Positions 6,577 through 13,518 of a stretch of 13,518 nt of DNA are shown here, piece by piece. Numbering within the stretch: position 1 is the first letter of the stretch; the number at the start of each line of letters is the position of its first letter. A model generated the notes under the pieces. It was not told the origin of the DNA. It was given only the letters and a program-made list of their open reading frames with translations, and did not search any database. This DNA is from CAYSIX01 sp964431205 (GTDB lineage Bacteria > Planctomycetota > Phycisphaerae > Phycisphaerales > Phycisphaeraceae): NCBI GenBank assembly GCA_964431205.1, contig CAYSIX010000101.1, positions 1-13,518 on the forward strand, given 5' to 3'. Both the position numbers and the translations under genes were made by a program.

Positions 6577-6583
6577 ACTCGAG

Positions 6584-8212
6584 ATGAATCGGATTCGATG
6601 GTACGGCCCGACGCTCGTGCTGCTGTTGACGGTGCTGGTGACGATGGTCGCCGGGCCGGGGCTGGTGCGTGAGATCGTGTGGGCGGGCACGGACGCGCGG
6701 ATCACGCAGATCAAGAGCGAGCTGTCGCACAATCCGACGCTGGCGGAGCTGTCGGAGGCGTTTCGGAAGGTGGCGGTGGCGGTCGAGCCGAGCGTGGTGC
6801 ACGTGGCGGTGGCGAGCCGGCGACCGGCGTCGTCGATGCGCGACTTCTTCGACCTCGAGGAGCGGCTGGAGGAGTTTTTCGATATGCAGATCCCCGGCCG
6901 GGAACGCGAGGAGCGTGGTGAGGGCGAGCGCGACCCCTACGGCCAGTACGATCCCGCGCGGCCGCGGGGCAACGGGTCCGGGTGGGTGTACGACGACAAC
7001 GGCCACATCATCACGAATTATCACGTCGTCAAGGGGGCCGACGAGATCACGGTGAAGTTCAGCAACGGCTCGGAGTACGAGGCGGAGGTCGTGGGTTACG
7101 ACGAGCAGACCGACGTCGCCGTCCTCCGGGTGGATGCGCCGAACCTGCACCCGGCGACGACCGCTCAGCGCGACGTCGAGCCGGGCGACATCGTCTTTGC
7201 CTTCGGCTCGCCGTTCGGGTTCAGTTTCTCGATGAGCCAGGGCATCGTCTCGGCCAAGGGCCGGCGCATCGGGATCATCGGTCCCAACGGGTACGAGAAC
7301 TTCTTGCAGACGGATGCGGCGATCAACCCCGGCAACTCGGGCGGGCCACTGACCAACATCTACGGCGAGGTGATCGGGATGAACACGGCGATCGCCACGC
7401 CCGGCGGGGGGTTCCGGTCGCTGGCCGGCGGGTTCGTGGGCATCGGGTTCGCCATCCCGATCGACATGGTCGCCGACGTCGCCGACAAGCTGATCACGAC
7501 CGGCAGGGTCAGCCGCGGTTACCTGGGGATCCTGCTGCCCGAGAGTGACCTGGACCCGGCGTTGGCCAAGACGTTCGGGTTCGAGGGCGAAGGGGTGCTG
7601 GTGAAGATGCCGCAGCCGGGCGGCCCGGCCGACAAGGCCGGCGTCAAGCGAGGCGACATCATCACGCACATCGACGGCAAGGAGGTCACGTCGATCGCGC
7701 AACTGCGTCGGATGGTGGCTTCGATGCCGCCGGGTCAGGAGGTGGAGCTGACGGTCTTCCGCAACGGGCAGACGGTAGAGCTGACCGTGACGCTGGCCGA
7801 GTTCCCCAGTTCCGGTCAGTTGGCTCGCGGTGGGTCGCGGCCGCAGCTCGACGACGAGTCGGCCAAGGCAATGGAGACGCTGCGCAAGTACGGCATCGAA
7901 GACGTCGCCGACTTCACCGAGGCGATGGCCGAGCGCCTGGGCGTCGAGTTCCAGCCGGGCGTGCTGGTGACGTCCGTGCGGCGCGGGTCGCTGGCGTACG
8001 GCTCGCCCGAGGCGGGGCTGGGCATCCGCCGCGGCATGATCATCACCGAGGTGATGGACGAGCCGGTGTCGAGCGTTGAGGAGCTAGCCACCGAGATCGA
8101 GAAGCACGACGCCGCCGAGGGCATCCGGATCAGCGTCTCGGTCTGGGACCGCGCCAATCGCGAGTGGATCCCGGATTACGAGCTGATCCAGATCCCCGAG
8201 AATGGCCAGTAG
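6584..8212 (+). CDS. htrA: HtrA/DegP-family periplasmic serine endoprotease
   Basis: A 542-residue, trypsin-like envelope protease and chaperone that degrades misfolded exported proteins. Domains in order: an N-terminal signal or anchor (about 8-28); a helical, charged linker (about 55-128) with a region like the DegP LA loop; a protease domain (about 130-310) with the full triad H147 (TNYHVV), D177 (TDVAVL) and S252 (GNSGGP); PDZ1 (about 312-405), with substrate loop YLGI at 313-316; and PDZ2 (about 440-535). Two PDZ domains and the size fit DegP/DegQ/MucD. It follows panB by 146 bases and is followed by an intrinsic terminator at 8264, so it is probably a single-gene unit. All key residues are present. 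Confidence 0.95.
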   Translation: MNRIRWYGPTLVLLLTVLVTMVAGPGLVREIVWAGTDARITQIKSELSHNPTLAELSEAFRKVAVAVEPSVVHVAVASRRPASSMRDFFDLEERLEEFFDMQIPGREREERGEGERDPYGQYDPARPRGNGSGWVYDDNGHIITNYHVVKGADEITVKFSNGSEYEAEVVGYDEQTDVAVLRVDAPNLHPATTAQRDVEPGDIVFAFGSPFGFSFSMSQGIVSAKGRRIGIIGPNGYENFLQTDAAINPGNSGGPLTNIYGEVIGMNTAIATPGGGFRSLAGGFVGIGFAIPIDMVADVADKLITTGRVSRGYLGILLPESDLDPALAKTFGFEGEGVLVKMPQPGGPADKAGVKRGDIITHIDGKEVTSIAQLRRMVASMPPGQEVELTVFRNGQTVELTVTLAEFPSSGQLARGGSRPQLDDESAKAMETLRKYGIEDVADFTEAMAERLGVEFQPGVLVTSVRRGSLAYGSPEAGLGIRRGMIITEVMDEPVSSVEELATEIEKHDAAEGIRISVSVWDRANREWIPDYELIQIPENGQ

Positions 8213-8240
8213 CCCGGCCGCGCCGTCCGGCCCCCGGGCG

Positions 8241-8249
8241 TGCTAAACT
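8241..8249 (+). promoter_or_regulatory. Possible extended -10 promoter upstream of dat
   Basis: TGCTAAACT resembles an extended -10 element (TGn followed by a TATAAT-like hexamer at 8244-8249). No -35 box is evident. If used, the transcript would begin near 8256 and carry the 8264-8290 hairpin in its leader. Confidence 0.25.
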
Positions 8250-8263
8250 CAAGTATTGAATCG

Positions 8264-8290
8264 GCCCCGTCGTGCCGGCGGGGCTTTTTT
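8264..8290 (+). terminator. Intrinsic terminator between htrA and dat
   Basis: GCCCCG (8264-8269) pairs with CGGGGC (8279-8284) across a 9-base loop, and the stem runs straight into TTTTTT (8285-8290). It most simply terminates htrA, but it lies only 16 bases before the dat start codon. Confidence 0.85.
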
Positions 8291-8306
8291 CTGGAGTCTT
8301 GACCCC

Positions 8307-9218
8307 ATGACCGTTGCCCGGCAGAGTCCGCTGGAGACCTCCGCCTCCGCATCGTCGGCCGACGACGCGGTCGTATACCTCAACGGCGCGTTCGTGCCCC
8401 GTCACGAGGCCGTGATGCCCCTTGAGGACCGCGGGGCCCTGTTCGCCGACGGCGTGTACGAGGTGACGCGGTACTTCGGCGGCCGGTCCTACGCGCTGCG
8501 GCGCCACCTCGACCGGCTGCGGCGAAGCCTGGCCGGCATCGAGCTGCCTGCCCCGACGGACGTCGACCGCCTCGAAGCGATCAGCGACGACGCCGTGCGA
8601 CGCAACGGCCTGGCCGACGCCCGCGTGTACTGGCACGTCACCCGCGGGGCGGCGCCCCGCAACCACCTGTTCCCGCGGGAAGCCAGGCCCACCGTGCTGG
8701 TGATCGCCTACCCCGATCGCCCGCTGGACACCGCGCCGGCGCCGCGGGCCATGACCGCCGTCTTCGCCGAGGACGAACGCTGGGCCGGCTGCTGGATCAA
8801 GTCCCTCATGCTCCTGCCCAACGTCTTGGCCAAGAACCGCGCGGCCGCCGCCGGCGCCGACGAAGCCATCCTCCACCGCGACGGCCGCGTCACCGAGGGC
8901 TCGAGCACCAACGTCTTCATCGCCCGCGACGGCGAGCTGATCACCCACCCCGCCGACCGCTGGATTCTCAACGGCATCACCCGTCAGATCGTCATCGAGC
9001 GCGCACGCGAGCTGGGCGTCACCGTCCACGAACGCCCCTTCAGCCCGGATGAGCTGCTCCACGCGGACGAGGCCTTCTTCTGCGGCACGACCGTGATGGT
9101 CCGCCCGATCACACGGGTGGACGATCGGGCGATCGGCGATGGCAAGACCGGCCCGCTGACCGCCCGGCTCTATACCGCGCTGGTGAACCACGTCACCGAT
9201 GAGTGCGGGCTCGACTGA
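8307..9218 (+). CDS. dat: D-amino-acid (D-alanine) aminotransferase, PLP fold type IV
   Basis: A 303-residue, cytoplasmic, PLP-dependent enzyme that exchanges amino groups between D-amino acids and 2-oxo acids, supplying D-Glu and D-Ala for peptidoglycan. The D-specific branch of class IV aminotransferases is supported by D41-RGALFADGVYEV, by the R118-x-H120 pair (RGAAPRNH) that holds the substrate carboxylate in Bacillus DAAT, by the PLP lysine K165 in CWIKSL, by NVLAK, and by E197 in the TEGSSTN motif. A branched-chain aminotransferase is less likely because of the RxH pair. The N-terminus is about 15-20 residues longer than usual, with a Ser/Ala-rich start. ATG 8307 (GGAG at 8293-8296) is chosen over TTG 8256, which would translate the terminator hairpin. 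The gene ends 9 bases from the convergent CYTH gene. Confidence 0.92.
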   Translation: MTVARQSPLETSASASSADDAVVYLNGAFVPRHEAVMPLEDRGALFADGVYEVTRYFGGRSYALRRHLDRLRRSLAGIELPAPTDVDRLEAISDDAVRRNGLADARVYWHVTRGAAPRNHLFPREARPTVLVIAYPDRPLDTAPAPRAMTAVFAEDERWAGCWIKSLMLLPNVLAKNRAAAAGADEAILHRDGRVTEGSSTNVFIARDGELITHPADRWILNGITRQIVIERARELGVTVHERPFSPDELLHADEAFFCGTTVMVRPITRVDDRAIGDGKTGPLTARLYTALVNHVTDECGLD

Positions 9219-9227
9219 CTCGGCCGT

Positions 9228-9857
9228 TCAAGTCGTCGCGGCGGCGCGTGTCGTCGTCATGGGCGCCTCGGGCGCCGCATCCCCATCCTCGGCGCCCTCG
9301 AACGTGATGATCCGCGTGTCCAGCTTCTGCTCGCGGATGTGCGACATCATGATCGCGATGTAGCTGGCCCGCAGCATCGGCGTCTCCTCCAGGCCCAGCT
9401 TCTTGCGCACCGCCAGGACCGTCTCGTCGTCCGGGCCCTCGATCTCGATGAAGTCGCCCAGCAGCGGCAGCGTGTCCAGCTCCACCCGGCAACCGTCCAG
9501 CTCCCATCGCTCACGCCGCTTCTCGAACGTCAGCACCGGAAAGTATCCCAGCGCCCCGAGCAGGTCCGCCGCGCGCCGCGCATCCGACACGTCCACCTCC
9601 CGCTCCGCCCGGCTCTTGAGCCGCCCGAACGCGCGCGGGCCCTTGTGCGTGATCGTCGCGTGCTCGCTGCCGTCTTGCTCCTGCACCCGGCGGACGCGCA
9701 AGCCCTGGTCCGCGCTCTTGAGGTCGCCCGCCGCCGTATCGAAGTAGATGTTCACTTCCTTGAGCCGGCCCACCCGCCGCGCACCGGCACGCTCCAGACG
9801 CTTGATCATCCCCGCCCGGTCGCTCAGCCGCATCTTCGCTTCAATCTCGATGTCCAT
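9228..9857 (-). CDS. CYTH-domain protein, CyaB-like (class IV adenylate cyclase family)
   Basis: A 209-residue protein with the CYTH triphosphate tunnel fold. The signature E4-I-E6-A-K8 (ExExK) opens the protein, followed by the charged tunnel strands: YFD (38-40), the basic GLRVRR stretch (52-57), the THKG Lys (K72), REVDV (86-90), and EIEG (138-141). This pattern is closest to the CyaB/class IV adenylyl cyclase and thiamine-triphosphatase-like subgroup, which act on nucleotide or other triphosphates with metal ions; whether this one makes cAMP cannot be told. ATG 9857 is chosen over 9908 because the ExExK motif should lie at the very N-terminus. The last 25 residues or so are a low-complexity Ala/Thr tail. 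It lies about 60 bases after the single-TM gene, possibly in the same - strand transcript. Confidence 0.88.
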   Translation of the reverse strand: MDIEIEAKMRLSDRAGMIKRLERAGARRVGRLKEVNIYFDTAAGDLKSADQGLRVRRVQEQDGSEHATITHKGPRAFGRLKSRAEREVDVSDARRAADLLGALGYFPVLTFEKRRERWELDGCRVELDTLPLLGDFIEIEGPDDETVLAVRKKLGLEETPMLRASYIAIMMSHIREQKLDTRIITFEGAEDGDAAPEAPMTTTRAAATT

Positions 9858-9917
9858 GCCGCCCACGATACCGCCCGCCGTGCAGAATTGACAGCGAGGG
9901 CCATGCACGTGGTCGCG

Positions 9918-10400
9918 TCAAGCTGCGCCGGCCGAGTCGTTCGCCGCCGGCCGCTTCGGCGCGGCGTCGGGAAACAGCGTGACGCACATCCGCTGGGCCC
10001 GGTCGCGCACCGCCCGGGCCCGGCGGGCGCCGCACGCCGCCGCGTACGCCTCGGCGTGGTGCGTCAGCGTCCCCGGTGAAATCAAAAGTGCCAGCGGCGT
10101 GGGCAGGCCCTGCCGACGCGCGATCCGCCACAGCAGCCACCGCTGCGACCACTCCAGCCCCAGCTCATGCGACACCCGACAAAAGACCCGCCACGGCGCC
10201 GGTCGGCTGTCGCGACGCCGCCACCAGTGCGCCAGCGACAACCCGCTCAGCAGCAACAGCAGCAGCCCCATCCCGATCAGCACCCACGGCAACGGCAGCA
10301 CCGCCTGGCCGTCCCAGTGCTCGGCGATCTGGCGGAACACCTCGTCCCGGGGCGGCCGATCCAGCGCCCGGCTTGCGGTTTCTGGCGTCTCAGGCGGCAT
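9918..10400 (-). CDS. Single-TM protein of unknown function
   Basis: A 160-residue protein. A polar N-terminal stretch of about 35 residues is followed by one transmembrane helix (about 37-58, with an L-rich core), then a basic WWRRR that places the rest in the cytoplasm. The C-terminal domain (about 68-142) is predicted helical (VSHELGLEWSQRWLLWRIARRQGLP, in part), with two isolated cysteines. I do not recognise a family. The start overlaps the end of the HEAT-repeat gene by 11 bases, so the two are probably co-translated and may act together. No strong ribosome binding site is seen, which fits coupling. Confidence 0.72.
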   Translation of the reverse strand: MPPETPETASRALDRPPRDEVFRQIAEHWDGQAVLPLPWVLIGMGLLLLLLSGLSLAHWWRRRDSRPAPWRVFCRVSHELGLEWSQRWLLWRIARRQGLPTPLALLISPGTLTHHAEAYAAACGARRARAVRDRAQRMCVTLFPDAAPKRPAANDSAGAA

Positions 10401-12297
10401 CGCGCGTCGTTCCCGTGGGCTGCGGCAGCGGCCCGGCCTCCCCCAGACGGTGCACCATGGACCCGATCACCGCCTCGGCACGCTCACGCAGCCGTGGGTC
10501 CGGATCCGTCACCGCGACCTCCACCACCTGCCGCGCCACATCGATCAGCCCCAACTGCTCGGCCAGCCACAACGCCGAGCGGCGGTGCGCCGCGCGACCG
10601 TCGCCCAGCATCTCGCGCAGCGCCGCGATCGCCGCGCCCGTGCGCATCTTCATCAGCGCGGCGATCGCGTTGGCCCGCGGACGGCTGTCGTCGGAATCGG
10701 CCATCTGCATCAGGCTCGCGACGTGGCGGTTGGATCGCGCCCGATCGAGCGACTCGACGGCGTTGGCGCGAACGCGGGCGTCGCGGTGATGCAGCGCTCG
10801 TTCCAGGGCCTCGACCGCTCGATCGTCGTCGGCCGTGCCCAGCGCCCGCGCCGCCGCCGACGCCAGAAACGCGTCCTCGCTCTCCAGCAGGTCGACCAGC
10901 GTCTCGATGAAGAAGCCGCCCTGGTTCAGCTCGCCGATCATCTCCAGGGCCTGAAGCCGGTCGCGTCGGTCGGCGGCGCGGAGGCGTTCGGCAACCTGAC
11001 GGTGAAAACCGGGGTCGATCTTGAGCTGGGCGCGGCCGGCGGCGAGGCGCTGCTCGTGATCGAGCCGCCGCCATCGCTGCCACAGCCGCTCGAAGCCCAG
11101 CGGCGCCAGTCGGCGTCGTGCCAGCTCGCGCACCGATTCGTGCGGGGAGTTGGCCAGCGTCGCCAGCAGTCTCGGCAAGTCCGGGCAGCCCGCGTGGATC
11201 AGGTGCCACAGCGCCACCCTCGCGATCGCGGGGTCGGTGTCCTCGGTGAACCCGGTGATGGCGTCCTGCACCGGCTTCGCCGCCGCGTCGCGCGCCTCGG
11301 CGATCAGCGTCCGCAGCGCCGCCAGCCGCGTCAGCCGATCCGTGTCCCCCCTCAGCTTGGCCACCCACGCCACGCGGTCGTCCCGCTCCAGCGGCAGCGC
11401 CCGCACCCAAGCCACCAGCCCCGGCCCGCCCATCGAGGGATGATCCGCCGAGCCGGCCAGCGCCGTCGACCACGCCGTGACCAGGCATGTCTGCCGCGCC
11501 ACCGCCCGGCGTACGTTCGGCAGAATCAGAATGTGCCCCGCGCCCGCGACCGCTTCCCACTGGCCCGATTCGATCAGCCGGGTCAGCCCCGCCGCCGCCG
11601 GGCCCGAAAACGTCGCCTCCGCCAGCGCCCGCACCAGCCACGCCGCCATCGCCGGCTCCGCCGCCTCGGCCAGCAGACGACGCATCGGCTCCACCGCCGC
11701 GTCGTTCGACCGCCGCAACGCCGCGACCGCGCGCGGCATCGGCCGCGGGTACAGCAGCGCCATGGCGCCCAGCGGCTCGGCCCGACGGTGCAGCCGATAC
11801 GCCGCCACCGCCTCCTCCACCGCCGTCAGCAGAAACGCCGCGTCCTCGGGGCTTACCCATTGTTCCTCCGCCCCGCCCGCCGACGTGATCACCGCCCGCG
11901 CCAGCTCGAGCAGGCATCGCCCGGCCGCGGCCCGCTGCGCCTCGTCGCCGTGACGCATCCGATCCGCCGCCAGGTACACCAGCCGCCACGCCCGCGACCG
12001 CCGGATCAGCTCCAACGCGTTCAGCGCCGACCCTCCGCCGCCGCCGCACGCCTCGCGGATCGGGCGGAACAGCTCGGCGGCGTGACGTACCATCCGTCGC
12101 TGCACGGGTGTCGGCAGGCGGTCGTAGCACTCGACCAGCCTCCGCAGGGCCGCCGGGTCGTGCCGTTCCAGGATCAGCTCGGCGATCGGGCCGCGGTCGG
12201 CCTCGTCGGCGGTGGGCAGGGCCGCCGCCAGCGCGTCGTCCACGCTGGGGTCGTCCAGCGTGCGAAGTCGCGCGAGAATGGGGGCGGCATGACTCAT
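10390..12297 (-). CDS. HEAT-repeat protein
   Basis: A 635-residue, Ala/Arg/Leu-rich, almost wholly helical protein without signal peptide or membrane helix. The C-terminal third (about 445-620) shows clear HEAT-type helical pairs, for example LASAAARALG, RDARVRANAVESL, SRPRANAIAALMKM and DPRLRERAEAVIG. The N-terminal two thirds look like more divergent alpha-solenoid. Such proteins are binding scaffolds, and no catalytic motif is seen. ATG 12297 is chosen because a GGAG on the coding strand lies 7 bases upstream; the frame is open a further 222 bases, but that extension has a different, low-complexity composition and crosses an AT-rich region. It overlaps and probably couples with the single-TM gene at 9918-10400. 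Confidence 0.85.
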   Translation of the reverse strand: MSHAAPILARLRTLDDPSVDDALAAALPTADEADRGPIAELILERHDPAALRRLVECYDRLPTPVQRRMVRHAAELFRPIREACGGGGGSALNALELIRRSRAWRLVYLAADRMRHGDEAQRAAAGRCLLELARAVITSAGGAEEQWVSPEDAAFLLTAVEEAVAAYRLHRRAEPLGAMALLYPRPMPRAVAALRRSNDAAVEPMRRLLAEAAEPAMAAWLVRALAEATFSGPAAAGLTRLIESGQWEAVAGAGHILILPNVRRAVARQTCLVTAWSTALAGSADHPSMGGPGLVAWVRALPLERDDRVAWVAKLRGDTDRLTRLAALRTLIAEARDAAAKPVQDAITGFTEDTDPAIARVALWHLIHAGCPDLPRLLATLANSPHESVRELARRRLAPLGFERLWQRWRRLDHEQRLAAGRAQLKIDPGFHRQVAERLRAADRRDRLQALEMIGELNQGGFFIETLVDLLESEDAFLASAAARALGTADDDRAVEALERALHHRDARVRANAVESLDRARSNRHVASLMQMADSDDSRPRANAIAALMKMRTGAAIAALREMLGDGRAAHRRSALWLAEQLGLIDVARQVVEVAVTDPDPRLRERAEAVIGSMVHRLGEAGPLPQPTGTTRDAA

Positions 12298-12459
12298 GGC
12301 CGTGCTCCGGGTCGGGGCCTGCTCCGTTATCGGCCACGGCGGCGCGACGGCTGCAGATGCCAATCCCGTGTGGGCGTGCCGGCCGCGGTGGGGCGTCCCG
12401 GCTTGCCTCGCCGGAGCGCCCCGGGCGGTCACGGGTGGGTGACGTGGCCCGGTTTCGGG

Positions 12460-12490
12460 CGCTTTTGTGAAAAATATGCGAAAAAAAGCG
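12460..12490. repeat. Inverted repeat in AT-rich intergenic core
   Basis: CGCTTTT (12460-12466) is repeated as its exact reverse complement AAAAGCG (12484-12490) around a 17-base, A/T-rich spacer. It lies about 34 bases upstream of the -10 box at 12524, so it could be an activator/operator site or a UP-like element. It could also be read as a hairpin on either strand, but the loop is long for a terminator. Confidence 0.45.
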
Positions 12491-12523
12491 GTCCTCGGGT
12501 CTTCCCTCCTCTTACCCAACCGT

Positions 12524-12529
12524 TATAAT
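12524..12529 (+). promoter_or_regulatory. TATAAT -10 box of the DUF2617-like gene
   Basis: A perfect TATAAT lies about 90 bases before ATG 12619. The -35 region is weak (TTCCCT at 12502-12507, spacing 16). An A-rich tract lies further upstream. Confidence 0.5.
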
Positions 12530-12618
12530 CCTCGCGATTCAGGGCGCTTTCACTCCTTACCCGCCTCTGTGGCAGCCCGTGTAACTTTTTGGCCTTCCTC
12601 ACGGATCGAGGAACCGCG

Positions 12619-13161
12619 ATGAGCGTAGGACACAAAGCATCCAACACCCAGATTTTCCGTCTCATGGTCTACCGCCGGGCCCTGCACCCCGAACTGTTCG
12701 AGCTCCAGACCCGACGCACGGACCGTCACGGCGAGTATGAGGTCGAGAGCTGGCTGACCAGCTCCGGCCACGTCGTCCGCTTCCACCTCGGCGACGAGAC
12801 GCTGACCGAGACCGTCGTGGATCGCGGCGACCACCTGCCCGAGACCGGGCTGGTGTATGCCCTGCCCTGCCTGGGTGAGAAGGACTACGAGATGCCGGCC
12901 GACGGCCGCATCGGATACGTCACGACCATCCAGACCGAGGCCCTGACCGACAACCTGTACGCCGCGACGCTGCGGGAGATGCAGGATTTCGCCACCGAGA
13001 CCGCGGCGATCAGCCACGAATGGCGTGACGCCGCCGGCGTGCCCTGCCTCGCCGTGCTCGACTCGCAGAAGTATCGCCGCGAGTTCCACATTCAGAGCTA
13101 CCACCTGCTGGGCTCCAGCGGCATGGTCCTGCGGACGCAGTCGATCTTCGAGGCGCGCTGA
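12619..13161 (+). CDS. DUF2617-like protein of unknown function
   Basis: A 180-residue soluble protein without signal peptide or membrane helix. The N-terminal stretch with LMVYRRALHPELFEL (15-29), a central VVRFHLGDETLTE (52-64), and the C-terminal ending near LRTQSIFE (171-178) fit the pattern I associate with DUF2617, a family without known function; this assignment is from memory and not verified. The chain looks like alternating strands, with an acidic middle and two cysteines (84, 143). GAGGA (12608-12612) is 6 bases before ATG 12619, which decides against the in-frame start at 12589. An intrinsic terminator follows at 13194, so it is probably a single-gene unit. Confidence 0.8.
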   Translation: MSVGHKASNTQIFRLMVYRRALHPELFELQTRRTDRHGEYEVESWLTSSGHVVRFHLGDETLTETVVDRGDHLPETGLVYALPCLGEKDYEMPADGRIGYVTTIQTEALTDNLYAATLREMQDFATETAAISHEWRDAAGVPCLAVLDSQKYRREFHIQSYHLLGSSGMVLRTQSIFEAR

Positions 13162-13193
13162 GACGCGGCCCGCTTCCCCACGCCCGACCCCGA

Positions 13194-13217
13194 CCCCGCC
13201 TCCGGGCGGGGTTTTTT
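13194..13217 (+). terminator. Intrinsic terminator after the DUF2617-like gene
   Basis: CCCCGCC (13194-13200) pairs perfectly with GGCGGGG (13205-13211) around a 4-base loop and runs into TTTTTT (13212-13217). Confidence 0.92.
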
Positions 13218-13225
13218 GCTATTCT
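13217..13225 (+). promoter_or_regulatory. Possible extended -10 promoter for eda
   Basis: TGCTATTCT follows directly on the T tract of the terminator and resembles an extended -10 (TGn then TATTCT at 13220-13225). It would give a leader of about 55-60 bases. No -35 box is visible. Confidence 0.3.
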
Positions 13226-13289
13226 CGCCTTGGCCGCTGAGGCAGACGCGAGTTTCCCGCCTCACGCGACTCAGCCGCAGGACACGCCA

Positions 13290-13518
13290 ATGGCCGAGGA
13301 TCGGGCACAGATCGCACAACGGATCGAGCGGGCGGGTCTGGTGGCGATCATCCGCGCCGCCTCCTCGGAGGGGTTGATCGAGACCTGCCGTGCGCTGAGG
13401 GCGGGCGGAGTCGAGGTGGCGGAGATCACGATGACCACGCCCGGCGCGCTGGAGGCGATCGAGACCGCGTCGGCGGAGCTGGGCGATCAGTGCCTTCTGG
13501 GCGTGGGCAGCGTGCTGG
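13290..13518 (+). CDS. eda: KDPG/KHG aldolase, 5' part only
   Basis: The first 76 residues of a class I aldolase of the Eda family, cut by the window edge (the full family is a little over 200 residues). Family landmarks are GLVAIIRA (16-23), ALRAGGVEVAEITM (35-48) with the catalytic-region Glu E45, and GVGSVL at the cut, equivalent to GAGTVL in E. coli Eda. It cleaves 2-keto-3-deoxy-6-phosphogluconate to pyruvate and glyceraldehyde 3-phosphate (Entner-Doudoroff or sugar-acid catabolism). The Schiff-base lysine lies beyond the window. AGGA (13279-13282) is 7 bases before ATG 13290. A preceding terminator and possible promoter make it the first gene of its own unit. Confidence 0.9.
   Translation, partial: MAEDRAQIAQRIERAGLVAIIRAASSEGLIETCRALRAGGVEVAEITMTTPGALEAIETASAELGDQCLLGVGSVL

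Larger units (their letters stand above)
12298..12618. other. Divergent intergenic region
   Basis: The 321 bases between the - strand HEAT gene and the + strand DUF2617-like gene contain no supported gene. They hold an AT-rich core (about 12461-12487) that is an imperfect palindrome, a TATAAT box at 12524, and at the far side the GAGGA ribosome binding site (12608-12612) of the + strand gene. Promoters for both directions are expected here; only the rightward one can be proposed. Confidence 0.6.

Noticed and set aside
6512..7702. Long - strand open frame (396 codons) opposite htrA
   Set aside because: Shadow frame with Arg/Asp/His-rich composition and no domain; the + strand has a complete HtrA triad.
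8256..8306. TTG start for dat at 8256
   Set aside because: It would translate the intrinsic terminator and add a stretch not seen in aminotransferases; ATG 8307 is preferred.
8130..9191. Long - strand open frame (353 codons) opposite dat
   Set aside because: Gly/Val/Asp-rich mirror of the dat codons; dat shows all PLP fold type IV motifs.
12298..12519. 74-codon N-terminal extension of the HEAT gene
   Set aside because: Different composition, crosses the AT-rich palindrome, and a GGAG site supports ATG 12297.
9979..12528. 849-codon + strand open frame opposite the HEAT gene
   Set aside because: Arg/Gln/Pro-rich low-complexity translation typical of the antisense of a GC-rich gene; the - strand shows regular HEAT helices and a ribosome binding site.
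1..13518. tRNA, rRNA, CRISPR arrays, insertion sequences or riboswitches
   Set aside because: Read-through of the intergenic gaps showed no cloverleaf, repeat-spacer pattern, transposase motif or known riboswitch core; the gaps are mostly short.

Overview
The window looks like chromosomal DNA of a GC-rich Planctomycetota bacterium, possibly class Phycisphaerae. This is inferred from the pseudopilin with a RAFTLIEL-type cleavage site and a C-terminal H-x-DG element, from the stand-alone (non-ABC) C39-like peptidase domain, and from the high-GC housekeeping genes. No rRNA or marker gene is present to confirm it.

Region 1 (1-5525, + strand) is an accessory block with visibly lower GC and more A/T-ending codons than the rest. 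It opens with a CTGCCCT heptamer tandem repeat and a MauE/DoxX-like membrane protein that lacks the family's Cys pair. A candidate promoter (506-533) and a leader hairpin then precede a six-gene, tightly packed set: a small secreted peptide with eight mature cysteines and a Gly-Gly motif; an unknown exported protein with a C-terminal membrane anchor; a C39-like peptidase/rhodanese fusion with both domains predicted outside the membrane; a MauE domain fused through an internal lipobox to a degenerate papain-like (NlpC/P60-type) domain; a type II pseudopilin; and a 49-residue lipoprotein whose start overlaps the pseudopilin stop. Every product is predicted to be exported or membrane-bound, and thiol chemistry recurs (Cys-rich peptide, rhodanese, MauE CGC, C39 Cys). 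The working hypothesis is an envelope system that processes or redox-matures the Cys-rich peptide. This is inference from gene content, not a known system that I can name.

Region 2 (5592-9218, + strand) holds high-GC core genes: panB (pantothenate synthesis, probably a leaderless mRNA), an HtrA/DegP-type protease with two PDZ domains, and dat (D-amino-acid aminotransferase), with a good intrinsic terminator between htrA and dat.

Region 3 (9228-12297, - strand) carries a HEAT-repeat protein, an overlapping single-TM protein and a CYTH (CyaB-like) protein, read in that order.

Region 4 (12298-13518, + strand) has an AT-rich divergent intergenic region with an inverted repeat and a TATAAT box, a DUF2617-like protein, an intrinsic terminator, and the 5' part of eda (KDPG/KHG aldolase), which runs off the window. 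I see no tRNA, rRNA, CRISPR array or transposase.
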